Assembly (NCBI RefSeq): GCF_051020955.1
Contig: NW_027477568.1
Span: 1-64,000 of the forward strand
Source of the DNA: Megalopta genalis
Taxonomy: Eukaryota > Arthropoda > Insecta > Hymenoptera > Halictidae
Reading direction: 5' to 3'
DNA: 64,000 bases
How positions within the stretch are numbered: position 1 is the first letter of the stretch; each line of letters begins with the position of its first letter. The notes below the pieces were generated by a model that was not told where the DNA came from, searched no databases, and saw only the letters and a list, made by a program, of their open reading frames with translations. This document shows, piece by piece, positions 17,753 through 26,751 of the stretch. Both the position numbers and the translations under genes were made by a program.

Positions 17753-20700
17753 GCCCCGATACCAAAGTGCCACACGTAATGGTTTCGTCCCCCGACTTTC
17801 CTTCCACCGAAAAATTTATGATCGACACTGGAGCCGAGCCGAATATAATCAAGGCATCGCTCCTTAACCCAAGCATAGTCGTAGATGTCGCGAATGGTAT
17901 TAATATATCGGGGATCACTGACGAAAGCGTTGCAACTCTGGGTTCTACCACCGTCAACATAGCAAACGCAGTGGTGGAATTCCACGTGGTGCCTGATACG
18001 TTCCCAATTCCTGCGGACGGAATTTTGGGAGCAGCATTCCTCTCGGGAGAGGCAGAGATATCGTTCAGAACCAAAAGCCTGGTCTGGAACGGAAATAAAT
18101 TCTCGTTTTTATCAGCAGATAGGTGTATTATCGGTCCACGCGCGAGCGCGTGTATCGCGGTGAACGCCACCGGCCCGGAAATAGGCTACATTAGAAAATG
18201 CGAATTAACACCAGGCGTGATGGTGCCGCATTGCTTAGTCAAAATCTCTAACGGAAAAACATTCGTTAACTGCGTAAACACTTCGGACAAGGCTGTCGAC
18301 CTCCCCATGCCGACCATGGAGCTGGAGGAGGTGGAAGGCATCGAGTATACCGCGGAATCACGCGAGACCAATTCAATTTCAATTCATTCAGTTGCTCAAT
18401 ACTTCGAATCTAGCTCTCCTAACTCGCGACGTAAAGAGATCACCGACATAATAAGTACGAGTCATCTCAGCAAAGAGGAGAGATCACACGTCGACCAAAT
18501 CATTTACGAATACCACGACGTCTTCCACCTCCCGGGTGAGCCTCTGGGAAAGACTAACGCGGTAAAACATAAAATTATAACAACCGACGAAATACCCGTA
18601 CATGTAAAACAGTATAGATACCCTCCAATCCACAAAGAGGAAATCAATAACCAGATGAAGGAGCTGTTGGAACAAAATATCGTAGCTCCTTCCAAGTCAC
18701 CATTCAATAGCCCTTTGTGGATTGTCCCGAAGAAACCCGACGCCGACGGGAACAAAAGGTGGCGTATGGTAGTCGATTTCAGGTCTTTAAACGAAAAGTC
18801 GATCCCGGATGCCTACCCGTTACCAAGCATCCTAGAAATCTTAGATCAACTCGGCAGTGCAAAATATTTTAGCGTTTTCGATTTGGCCAGCGGGTTCCAC
18901 CAGATCGAAATGGAACCCGAAGACGCGGCGAAAACGGCATTCTCAACCCCTTACGGACACTACGAGTTCAAAAGGATGCCCTTCGGCCTACGGAACGCCC
19001 CCGCCACCTTTCAGAGGCTAATGGACAATATTTTATCGGGTCTCCAGGGCACGGAGCTCTTCGTGTACCTGGATGACATAGTTATCTACGCGAGAAGTTT
19101 ATCAGAGCACAAGTCCAAGTTCAACAAGCTTGCCCAAAGGTTGCGGGACGCGAACCTTAAACTACAACCGTCGAAATGCGGATTTTTGCACCGCGAGGTA
19201 GCGTACCTCGGCCACATAATAGGGGAGGACGGAGTTAAGCCCTGTCCACAGAAAATTATTGCGGTCAAAGAATTCCCCAAACCCAAAAACGTAAAGAGCC
19301 TTCACGAGTTCCTTGGTCTGTCGGGCTATTACAGACGGTTTATCAAAAACTTTTCAAACATCTCGAAACCACTAACCACGCTGCTAAAAAAGGACACCAA
19401 GTTCGTTTGGGGTCAACAACAGGAAAACGCCTTTCACACGTTACGAGAAGTGTTGACCACGGAGCCGCTATTACAGTATCCAGATTTCTCTAAAGAATTT
19501 AACATAACAACAGATGCTTCGGGGTATGCCATAGGCGGCATTCTTAGCCAGGGAGAACAGGGGAAAGATCGTCCCATCGCGTACGCATCTCGCCTACTTC
19601 ACGGTGCAGAATTAAATTACTCAACCATCGAGAAGGAGTGCCTAGCCATCATTTACTGTACGCAATATTTCCGGCCATACATCTACGGCCACAAATTCAA
19701 CCTAATCACAGATCATCAGCCACTCGTGTGGATGAACTCAGTCAAAGACCCTACGTCCAGGCTGCTCCGTTGGCGCCTGAAACTGGCCGAGTTCGATTAC
19801 CGGATCACTTACAAAACAGGAAAAACCAATTTAAACGCAGACGCGCTTTCACGCAACCCCGTGAGCACCCTTCCAATGTCCTCTGGCTCTGGGTCCTCCG
19901 ACATGTTCGACGCCGTTAAACGACCACCGCGACCCCTTCCACCCACCCCACAGAACCCGTCACCAATCCTCGGCCGACGGCCACCATCGCGAAATGTTCC
20001 TTCCACTCCCCGCCCCAACCAACCGCCACCTAGCCCGCCATCTTCACGAAAAGATCTGCCATTTTCACCCAACGCCTCGCCTTCATCTCACCAATCCCCA
20101 ACCGCCCATTCCCCTCCGCACACTCCTCGCTCTCCTACGATAACAGTGGACACGCCCACCGACAGAGCAGTCACGTCCAGCCCCGAATCACAATCGGAAA
20201 CCGACAGTAGCGAGAACATATTCGAACAATACAACCACCCCGCGAAACCAAATAGAAGAACGTTCGTGCATACACGCGACCGGTTGATTATGCGCGACGA
20301 TAACCTGGTGGCGTTCATAACAATGGACGGCCAACCCGTGGACCCCGGGGCAGTAGATCTGTTCTCAGCCGGTAGAATACCACCACTCGAAAACCTAACG
20401 TTGTCCAGGGCAAAAGTATTGAACTCCGGAAAGAAGAAATTAATCCTACTCCCCATAAAATCCACAAAACATCACGCGGCCTCGCACGAAAACATAACAG
20501 AGTCTCTCAGATCAATACTGGACGTCGTGACCGAACTACAACTCGATTCCTTTAGCATATCAAAGATATCAATAGACGAGACACCCTGGATCAGCATTTA
20601 CAAAATTCTCTTAGAACTATTTTCAAACACCAACACACAAATTTTCGCCTGCGGTAACGAAGTTCGGATACCCCCGATCAACGATCGATCCTCCATAATA

Positions 20701-23700
20701 TCTGAAAACCACGACTCAGCCTTCGCGGGACACAAAGGCATTACGAAAACGTACAGGAGAATCAGGGAAAGATATTTTTGGCCCACACTCAAAAAAGAAG
20801 TCCAAGAATTCGTAAATTCGTGTGAATCATGCCAACGAAAAAAATTAGTCCGCGTTAAAACAAGACAACCCATGACGATAACTGACACGCCCGGTAGCGC
20901 TTTCGAGAAAGTTTCAATGGATATTGTAGGCCCGCTTCCCACTTCACCTAACGACTTCTCCTACATCTTAACAATCCAAGACCTCCTCACAAAATACTCC
21001 CTAGCCATCCCACTAAGAAACGCGAACGCGATAGAAATCGCGAATGCGTTTACCCAGGAATTTATTTGCCGTTTCGGCGCGCCAAAGGGTATACTGACTG
21101 ATCAAGGAACGAATTTCCTCAGTTCTCTCATGAGAAATGTAGCTAAGCGATTCAAGATCACACAATTCAAAACAACCGCGTTCAGACCCCAAAGCAACGG
21201 CTCAGTAGAACGTTCTCACCACGTTTTAACGGAATATCTGAAACAGTACATAACGAAGGGAAACTGGGACGAGTGGCTGCCGTTCGCAACCTTCTCATAT
21301 AACACGAGTACGCACGAAGGCACACTGTTCACCCCTCACGAGCTTGTCTTCGGTACAATAGCTAGGACTCCCTCAGCAAATACCGCAATGCACGACTCGT
21401 CAGACGAGTCATACAACAAATATTTAGAAAATCTTCAATCAAGAATCTCCGAAACAGTAGGGAAAGCCCGAGAGAACTTGGAATCCGCAAAGTATCGCTC
21501 TAAAAAGTATTACGACAGGAAAACGAATGCTCAATCCTTTTCCGTCGGGGACAATGTGTATCTACTCAAAGAGCCGCGTAAAAGTAAGTTCGACGACGAA
21601 TATTCCGGCCCGTACGAAATTGTGGAATGTATAAGCGATAGAAATGTAAGGATAAACTATAAGTCTGGTTCGCGAGTGGTCCATACGGACAAACTGAAAA
21701 ACGCCCCAACAGGACACCTCAGAGTGCAAATTGTAACAGAGACGCGTTCGCCCCCACCCCAAACCCCAAACCCCACAACTCGGAACATAGGACAGCACCG
21801 GTATAAAACAGTGAGCGAGCTCCGAGACAACCCTCAGTCTGCATCCAACACCGCCAACATGAACATGACCGCACCACTTCTAATCTTCACTCTCATACGT
21901 ACAGCCTCAGCAGTGATAGGCTACGACTGTGGAGGTTCGACCGTAAACGCGACTACGTTCTCCACAGTAGACAAACCGCTCTGCGAATTTTCCGATACCG
22001 AACCGACAGTCCAAAACGTCAGTATTCAGCTCCTCCAGATAGTCGACTTCGAGGAGACCACAACCTTCCAATGCAAAGTTGAAATAGATCGGACCATCTA
22101 CTATTGCGGCATGCACTCCCACATGTCCGTAGTGAATAACGGCCGCCAACAGTACCTTCTCAACACTCCAAGAGACATATGCAAAACAATGCATAACTCA
22201 GGCGTACTTGTGCTACCGCCCAACAACCAATTAGTGGGACTAATGAGCAACAGCACCACCACGAGAAGTATTACACTGGCAGGTTCCATTCTGCAGGACG
22301 GAACATGCGGCGGAACTACGTATAGCGACCCTTTCGGCACTTGGAACCAAGTCATAGTGCAAGCAGTGATCAGAGTCACTCTCAAAAACTTCAGCGCCTC
22401 AACCAAAATCTCGACCAATGAGATACTCCTACCCACAGGACACCGGTGCACACTCGACAGGGAATACTGCACGGATCCGGAAGACGGATTCAGCTTTTGG
22501 GACAGCATGCCGACCGACCAGTGCGCCTTCAACAAATATGAAGTCCTCTTCGATGGCAGATCTACCAAAGTCTTCACACCAAACCACAGCAGCACTCCAA
22601 CTTACACAGTGGCATCCGGCGACACCGTATTCGCACTCACGAGCACCGGCCGGACGCAGATCTGCGGCTACACGCTAATCCGGACCGAACACCCGAAGCT
22701 GCTCCTCCTAGAAACAGACAAAGAAGGAAAATTCAAATCAATTACCAAAACCAAGATCAATAGCCTGGACATATTCACTTACGTAAACACGAAATTCGTG
22801 TATGTCGAGAAGCACCTCCGGTCCCAAATCATCGCAATGTATAGAGACATCATCAACCAAAAATGCGCACTGGAACGCCAGGTCTTGAAAAATGTTATCT
22901 CACTCATCCACATATCACCGGCAGAAGTCGCCACAACATTGGTAAAAGAGCCCGGTTACATGGCCATTCCCGCCGGAGAAGCCATACACGTCATCAAGTG
23001 CATACCCGTTCAGTGCGTCCTCAGGAAGACGGAGGAGTGCTACGACGAACTCCCCGTCACCTATAGAAACAATTCGTTCTTCCTGACACCACGCACGCAT
23101 ATCCTCACAAGAACAGGCACTAAAAGAGTATGCAACGAATTGATTCCACCGATCTACCAAATTCACGGGGCATGGTACAAGATTACGCCTCGACCAGTAG
23201 AGAGTATACCACCTCCGCCACTCCAGCCGATAACAACATCTGCATGGAAATACATTGACCCAACAAATCTTGCTACCGGCGGAATATACACACAGGAAGA
23301 CATCCAAAAACTTAATGAGCACATCATGTTCCCTATCGAAAAGATGGCAGTAATAAATGCACTGGCACAAGGCGCATCAGGCAGATCGTACGCAGACGGA
23401 TCCGTGAAACTGCACAATCTGATGGATGAGGACACCTTGAAACAGATCGCAGAATCAACTAGCAAGAAAATATGGGGCACCTTCATCGAATTCGGCTCCA
23501 TAATGGCTGGGTTCATGGGAATATACTTGGCCATACGAATCATCAAACTTTGCATCAACACAATCCTCAACGGGATCGCTCTACACGCGGCCTACGGGTG
23601 GAGTCTCCAGCTCCTCGCAGCATCGTGGAGTGCCCTGGCGCACTTCTGCCTTTACCTAAAGAACAAACAAAGTGTCAGTGAAGTGCCCCCCAAGTGTACC

Positions 23701-23868
23701 ACGACCGAGTGTATCCCTTTCACAAGCGTTATAGTCGATAAGGAAGAGCAAACGGACTCAAAAACAAAGAACTCTAACGACTTTGAAAACTCTATCGAGC
23801 GTACTGATAAATACGTATCGTATAAGAAACGGTCTCTCCTCGCCGACTCAGACGAGGAAGAAAAATGA
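17626..23868 (+). CDS. pol: Pol-Env continuous polyprotein frame, family B copy 1
   Basis: 2080 codons from the first codon after the -1 slip; there is no initiating ATG upstream of protease. Protease: IDTGAEPN, Asp ~67. RT: DLASGFHQI and YLDDIVIY ~481-488. RNase H: TDASGYAIGG (Asp ~630), EKECLAI (Glu ~669/671), TDHQPLVW (Asp ~696). Next come a Pro/Ser-rich linker of roughly 120 residues and a conserved ~130-residue region of unknown role containing FVHTRDRLIMR. Integrase: HHCC finger ending CESCQRKK, triad Asp ~1099, Asp ~1159, Glu ~1195 (D-X59-D-X35-E), GPYEIVE module. With no stop, the frame continues into the env-like protein (Met ~1412). Copy 1 differs from copy 2 at eight pol residues and none in env. 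Confidence 0.92.
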   Translation, partial: REAPPVSPEPATGGNRKLAPTIDPDVIERTHCTRGRVSRVTLSPDTKVPHVMVSSPDFPSTEKFMIDTGAEPNIIKASLLNPSIVVDVANGINISGITDESVATLGSTTVNIANAVVEFHVVPDTFPIPADGILGAAFLSGEAEISFRTKSLVWNGNKFSFLSADRCIIGPRASACIAVNATGPEIGYIRKCELTPGVMVPHCLVKISNGKTFVNCVNTSDKAVDLPMPTMELEEVEGIEYTAESRETNSISIHSVAQYFESSSPNSRRKEITDIISTSHLSKEERSHVDQIIYEYHDVFHLPGEPLGKTNAVKHKIITTDEIPVHVKQYRYPPIHKEEINNQMKELLEQNIVAPSKSPFNSPLWIVPKKPDADGNKRWRMVVDFRSLNEKSIPDAYPLPSILEILDQLGSAKYFSVFDLASGFHQIEMEPEDAAKTAFSTPYGHYEFKRMPFGLRNAPATFQRLMDNILSGLQGTELFVYLDDIVIYARSLSEHKSKFNKLAQRLRDANLKLQPSKCGFLHREVAYLGHIIGEDGVKPCPQKIIAVKEFPKPKNVKSLHEFLGLSGYYRRFIKNFSNISKPLTTLLKKDTKFVWGQQQENAFHTLREVLTTEPLLQYPDFSKEFNITTDASGYAIGGILSQGEQGKDRPIAYASRLLHGAELNYSTIEKECLAIIYCTQYFRPYIYGHKFNLITDHQPLVWMNSVKDPTSRLLRWRLKLAEFDYRITYKTGKTNLNADALSRNPVSTLPMSSGSGSSDMFDAVKRPPRPLPPTPQNPSPILGRRPPSRNVPSTPRPNQPPPSPPSSRKDLPFSPNASPSSHQSPTAHSPPHTPRSPTITVDTPTDRAVTSSPESQSETDSSENIFEQYNHPAKPNRRTFVHTRDRLIMRDDNLVAFITMDGQPVDPGAVDLFSAGRIPPLENLTLSRAKVLNSGKKKLILLPIKSTKHHAASHENITESLRSILDVVTELQLDSFSISKISIDETPWISIYKILLELFSNTNTQIFACGNEVRIPPINDRSSIISENHDSAFAGHKGITKTYRRIRERYFWPTLKKEVQEFVNSCESCQRKKLVRVKTRQPMTITDTPGSAFEKVSMDIVGPLPTSPNDFSYILTIQDLLTKYSLAIPLRNANAIEIANAFTQEFICRFGAPKGILTDQGTNFLSSLMRNVAKRFKITQFKTTAFRPQSNGSVERSHHVLTEYLKQYITKGNWDEWLPFATFSYNTSTHEGTLFTPHELVFGTIARTPSANTAMHDSSDESYNKYLENLQSRISETVGKARENLESAKYRSKKYYDRKTNAQSFSVGDNVYLLKEPRKSKFDDEYSGPYEIVECISDRNVRINYKSGSRVVHTDKLKNAPTGHLRVQIVTETRSPPPQTPNPTTRNIGQHRYKTVSELRDNPQSASNTANMNMTAPLLIFTLIRTASAVIGYDCGGSTVNATTFSTVDKPLCEFSDTEPTVQNVSIQLLQIVDFEETTTFQCKVEIDRTIYYCGMHSHMSVVNNGRQQYLLNTPRDICKTMHNSGVLVLPPNNQLVGLMSNSTTTRSITLAGSILQDGTCGGTTYSDPFGTWNQVIVQAVIRVTLKNFSASTKISTNEILLPTGHRCTLDREYCTDPEDGFSFWDSMPTDQCAFNKYEVLFDGRSTKVFTPNHSSTPTYTVASGDTVFALTSTGRTQICGYTLIRTEHPKLLLLETDKEGKFKSITKTKINSLDIFTYVNTKFVYVEKHLRSQIIAMYRDIINQKCALERQVLKNVISLIHISPAEVATTLVKEPGYMAIPAGEAIHVIKCIPVQCVLRKTEECYDELPVTYRNNSFFLTPRTHILTRTGTKRVCNELIPPIYQIHGAWYKITPRPVESIPPPPLQPITTSAWKYIDPTNLATGGIYTQEDIQKLNEHIMFPIEKMAVINALAQGASGRSYADGSVKLHNLMDEDTLKQIAESTSKKIWGTFIEFGSIMAGFMGIYLAIRIIKLCINTILNGIALHAAYGWSLQLLAASWSALAHFCLYLKNKQSVSEVPPKCTTTECIPFTSVIVDKEEQTDSKTKNSNDFENSIERTDKYVSYKKRSLLADSDEEEK
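21859..23868 (+). CDS. env: Envelope-like glycoprotein, family B copy 1
   Basis: 669 aa if begun at ATG 21859 (A at -3, so a fair context). The N terminus is a hydrophobic signal-like stretch (APLLIFTLIRTASA), followed by a Cys-rich ectodomain that opens GYDCGG and includes YYCGMHSH. Several N-glycosylation sequons occur (NAT, NVS, NST, NFS, NHS, NNS). One strong membrane segment lies at ~540-570 (FGSIMAGFMGIYLAIRI). A second hydrophobic stretch is at ~573-600, and the tail of about 70 residues ends SDEEEK. It is a membrane fusion/attachment glycoprotein by organisation. There is no RxxR furin site followed by the fusion peptide typical of gypsy/baculovirus F-type env. The pattern reminds me of chuvirus-type (class III) glycoproteins, known to be captured by insect LTR elements; that is recall, not a search. 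Confidence 0.75.
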   Translation: MNMTAPLLIFTLIRTASAVIGYDCGGSTVNATTFSTVDKPLCEFSDTEPTVQNVSIQLLQIVDFEETTTFQCKVEIDRTIYYCGMHSHMSVVNNGRQQYLLNTPRDICKTMHNSGVLVLPPNNQLVGLMSNSTTTRSITLAGSILQDGTCGGTTYSDPFGTWNQVIVQAVIRVTLKNFSASTKISTNEILLPTGHRCTLDREYCTDPEDGFSFWDSMPTDQCAFNKYEVLFDGRSTKVFTPNHSSTPTYTVASGDTVFALTSTGRTQICGYTLIRTEHPKLLLLETDKEGKFKSITKTKINSLDIFTYVNTKFVYVEKHLRSQIIAMYRDIINQKCALERQVLKNVISLIHISPAEVATTLVKEPGYMAIPAGEAIHVIKCIPVQCVLRKTEECYDELPVTYRNNSFFLTPRTHILTRTGTKRVCNELIPPIYQIHGAWYKITPRPVESIPPPPLQPITTSAWKYIDPTNLATGGIYTQEDIQKLNEHIMFPIEKMAVINALAQGASGRSYADGSVKLHNLMDEDTLKQIAESTSKKIWGTFIEFGSIMAGFMGIYLAIRIIKLCINTILNGIALHAAYGWSLQLLAASWSALAHFCLYLKNKQSVSEVPPKCTTTECIPFTSVIVDKEEQTDSKTKNSNDFENSIERTDKYVSYKKRSLLADSDEEEK

Positions 23869-23885
23869 CTATCATCATTTTTCTT
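23858..23885 (+). promoter_or_regulatory. 3' hairpin at the env stop codon, B copy 1
   Basis: AAGAAAAATGA / TCATTTTTCTT, an 11-bp perfect stem with a 6-nt loop, overlapping the last env codons and TGA. It is the same in copies 2 and 3, with a 9-bp version in family A. Confidence 0.55.
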
Positions 23886-23891
23886 TCTCCC

Positions 23892-23902
23892 AGGGGGGGA
23901 GG
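23892..23902 (+). other. Polypurine tract, B copy 1
   Basis: AGGGGGGGAGG immediately before LTR2. Confidence 0.9.
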
Positions 23903-25295
23903 TGTTACGTCTCCCGACGTATTGATGTAACCATATAAATGCGGATTCGGCAAGCCAACGCTTTGCCGGGTCGAGCGCCGGGCGCTCGAAAAATTTTGGA
24001 AATAGGTGTCAAATTACATCGTAGTTTGACACCCTTTTCAGGCCCGGGCCTTCAAATCGACCTAGCCATAAGAACATAGATTATATATATTAACCCGAAC
24101 TAGTTATAGGAAGATATACTACATTCGAGCCCCTATCCTACGATCTCCCGATACCCATCCTACCGTTCAACCCATTACCGACACCTCCACCAACGTTACC
24201 ATACGAGTAATACCATAAGAAGCGTTCAAGCGTTTACCGACTCTTCCACTGATGTTACCATATGCGTAATACCGTAAGACGTGTGCAAGCGTTAGCTATA
24301 GAACACCAAAGACGCGCTCCGCTAGCCGACTCACCAGCATTCCCCGGCATCCCCACTCCGGAGGATTCCCCACCACACGGTACGCCCCACTCGTACCTCC
24401 CCGGAGCAGCAGCGCCCCCACAACCGAAGGAGGTCAGAGCACCAGCGAAGATCGTCAGTTCTACTCCCAGCTCCACCGAGGAACGACTTCCTCTGGAGAC
24501 CTCCCCGCACTTTACTATTTCAACTCTACTCCCAGTCGTAGTTAATATTAGGAGTCTAAGTGTATCTTAATCTTGAATATATTCTTTAATACTTAGTTAT
24601 TGTCGTACCCTTCAATCTTCAATCCTAACTTCTTCACGGCAAAGGAAACGAGTGTCGCCTATGGTCGAACGGTTGTCTAAACCCTTCTGACTGCCAAGTT
24701 AATATACGCACGGAGCTCACCCTGAATGCTCGGTATAGAGACTTGAGGCTTTCGGTTGGAACCTGACAACAGTCCTTCTAAGCGACATAAGCTCCCCATG
24801 CCAAAACGCGCCGGTCGTAAATATCAGCTTCGGAAGCTTTGCCGAAAAACCAGCGCGATCGCTGACGGCTCACGGAGATTCGACCGCCAACGAAACTACG
24901 AGGCCCGTATCATCGCCCAGCTTCAGCGAGCCGTGAGACATCCATACGTCGAGCTGGTCCAGTGGAGCGAGCCCCGTCCGATCGACGTAGACGATACCAC
25001 GTCCTACCCTCCAGTCTACGCGAAGGGAGACCCACGTCGAAGGCGCTACACGACGTTCATCTTGAAGCGAGCCGCACTCCGAGCCCTCGAGGTCGCCCGG
25101 TCTATCGACCCGATGTACTAGACCGTCCGGTGAGTGCCTTTTGTAAACCGCCTATTCGCGAACGCATGAGATCCCGGTAATACACCGAACGTACGAGTCG
25201 CGTGTGTACCCAAAGGTTTGCAACGTACGTCTTGATCCGCGGTATTCGTGCGAATATATATATATTTTCGGGAAACGACGCCGCGGGACGTAACA
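23903..25295 (+). repeat. Family B LTR2 (3' LTR of copy 1, 5' LTR of copy 2)
   Basis: 1393 bp, uninterrupted, TGTTACG to CGTAACA. It differs from LTR3 by one base that I see (GATCTC against GCTCTC at 24142). It contains the TATA-like site (23934-23939), hairpin cluster (23948-24051), 59-bp duplication (24178-24295), small ORF and donor-like site (25130). Confidence 0.95.
24798..25121 (+). CDS. LTR-encoded small basic protein, family B (LTR2 copy)
   Basis: 107-aa intact ORF. Relative to LTR1 it has E for K after VQWS, and VDDTTS for IDDSTS, the remaining changes being silent. It is followed 8 bases later by CCG|GTGAGT. Because LTR2 serves two elements it may act as leader ORF for copy 2 and as distal ORF for copy 1. 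Confidence 0.6.
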   Translation: MPKRAGRKYQLRKLCRKTSAIADGSRRFDRQRNYEARIIAQLQRAVRHPYVELVQWSEPRPIDVDDTTSYPPVYAKGDPRRRRYTTFILKRAALRALEVARSIDPMY

Positions 25296-25298
25296 ATT

Positions 25299-25316
25299 TG
25301 GTGGCAGCGGTGGGAT
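25299..25316 (+). other. Primer-binding site, tRNA-Leu (B copy 2)
   Basis: TGGTGGCAGCGGTGGGAT, 3 bases after LTR2; full 18-base complement to tRNA-Leu with CCA. Confidence 0.82.
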
Positions 25317-25329
25317 CGCTAAACCTCTC

Positions 25330-26751
25330 ATGATGCCCGCGAATCCTCCAGCGGTTTCTACGCGCTCGCAAACATACGACCTCAAGTCCAAACAGTTAAC
25401 GCAGGACGAATTATTCGCGATCCAGAAGACCCTTGCTAATAAAGAGGCTCGCCTCCTAGAACAAGCTAATAGCTTAGAGAGGAAAAAGGAGGAATTTCAA
25501 TCTCAAGTATCCCTAGCGCAGTCAGAGATGGACCTAGACCGCGAAGCCATCCACAACGAGAACGCCCAATTACGCGATCAACTCGAAATCTTAAAAACCG
25601 AAGCAACGCGCGTACAAAACCCCCTTTCTTCGGGCGCCTCAGAAATAACGAATCAGAACACAGGCAGTATGCCCGAACCAGAAAATTCCGGACTAACATT
25701 GAAGGCCGCGGCCGAATCCATACCCACGTTCGACGGATCTCAACCGCCGGTCCTCCAATTCACTCGCACGTGCCTACGAGCCAGGACCCTGATTCCTCCA
25801 CACGCGGAAGGTACTCTCGCAAAATTAATAGTCAGTAAATTACGCGGACGCGCATACATCGCAATAGAAGACTGGCCTATAAGAACAGTCTCGGGAGTTT
25901 GCGACAGATTGAAAAACGTTTTCGGATCATGCCACACTGTCGACCACTATCGCGGAGAGTTGTCGAATATTTTCATGCGTCCGAACGAACACATATTAGA
26001 CTACATTAGTCGCGTCAAAGATCTGCGCGATGCAATAATCGATTGCAACAGAAGCCGCACCGATATATTTGAAATAGATGACTTCACGAGGGACTGCCTC
26101 ATTCGAGGATCCGTTCCCACGATTCGGTCGCAGCTCAGGCCCCTTAGAGATAAACCTCTCCACCGCGTGTATGACGAAGCGATAAGCGTCTTTAAGGAAC
26201 TAGAGCTCGATAAGGTGAGATACGAGAAGCATAACATCCGCGAGGTTCGGTTCTGCGATAACCGGGGCGAAACCCAACGCGACACCAGACCAAACATCCG
26301 CGCCGAGATAAGCCGATATCGGTCACCGTCGCCCGCACCGTTCCGCGAGGCGCGTTCCCACGAACCGCCGCGCTCACCTTATCGCGATACGCCACCGCAG
26401 CCCGACCGTCGAGTTCCCACCAACGACTCTTACGAACGACCGCGCAGCAATTACGCCACACCAAGCCGCGACGTATACATACCTCCACCCAGACGCGAAG
26501 GTAATTCCTCTTCATACCCGCGAAACCAGCAGAAATTTTGCAATTACTGCAAGACGCCGGGACACGACATTCACGAATGTCGCAAGCGAGAGTACAACAA
26601 CCGCATACGCGAACAGCAGGGAAACGGGAGGCCCCTCCCGTCTCACCCGAACCCGCGACGGGAGGTAACCGAAAACTCGCGCCCACAATCGATCCGGACG
26701 TTATCGAGCGAACACACTGTACCAGAGGAAGAGTGTCGCGAGTCACATTAA
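25330..26751 (+). CDS. gag: Gag polyprotein, family B copy 2
   Basis: 473 aa, same architecture as copy 1: coiled coil, capsid-like region, basic Arg/Pro-rich segment and CCHC knuckle at ~404-417. It has QKTLANKEAR in place of QKSLASKEAR, and a unique Asp (LRDQ) where copies 1 and 3 have Glu. It is intact and overlaps the -1 pol frame. Confidence 0.94.
   Translation: MMPANPPAVSTRSQTYDLKSKQLTQDELFAIQKTLANKEARLLEQANSLERKKEEFQSQVSLAQSEMDLDREAIHNENAQLRDQLEILKTEATRVQNPLSSGASEITNQNTGSMPEPENSGLTLKAAAESIPTFDGSQPPVLQFTRTCLRARTLIPPHAEGTLAKLIVSKLRGRAYIAIEDWPIRTVSGVCDRLKNVFGSCHTVDHYRGELSNIFMRPNEHILDYISRVKDLRDAIIDCNRSRTDIFEIDDFTRDCLIRGSVPTIRSQLRPLRDKPLHRVYDEAISVFKELELDKVRYEKHNIREVRFCDNRGETQRDTRPNIRAEISRYRSPSPAPFREARSHEPPRSPYRDTPPQPDRRVPTNDSYERPRSNYATPSRDVYIPPPRREGNSSSYPRNQQKFCNYCKTPGHDIHECRKREYNNRIREQQGNGRPLPSHPNPRREVTENSRPQSIRTLSSEHTVPEEECRESH
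26619..26665 (+). promoter_or_regulatory. -1 frameshift signal, B copy 2
   Basis: GGGAAAC at 26619-26625, 8-nt spacer, 9-bp stem and 14-nt loop, unchanged from copy 1. Confidence 0.9.

Noticed and set aside
17193..18170. 325-aa minus-strand ORF opposite gag/pol, with copies at 26192 and 35191
   Set aside because: It lies wholly antisense to gag/pol with their protein-level conservation. No domain was recognised; it is a shadow of the sense codon usage.
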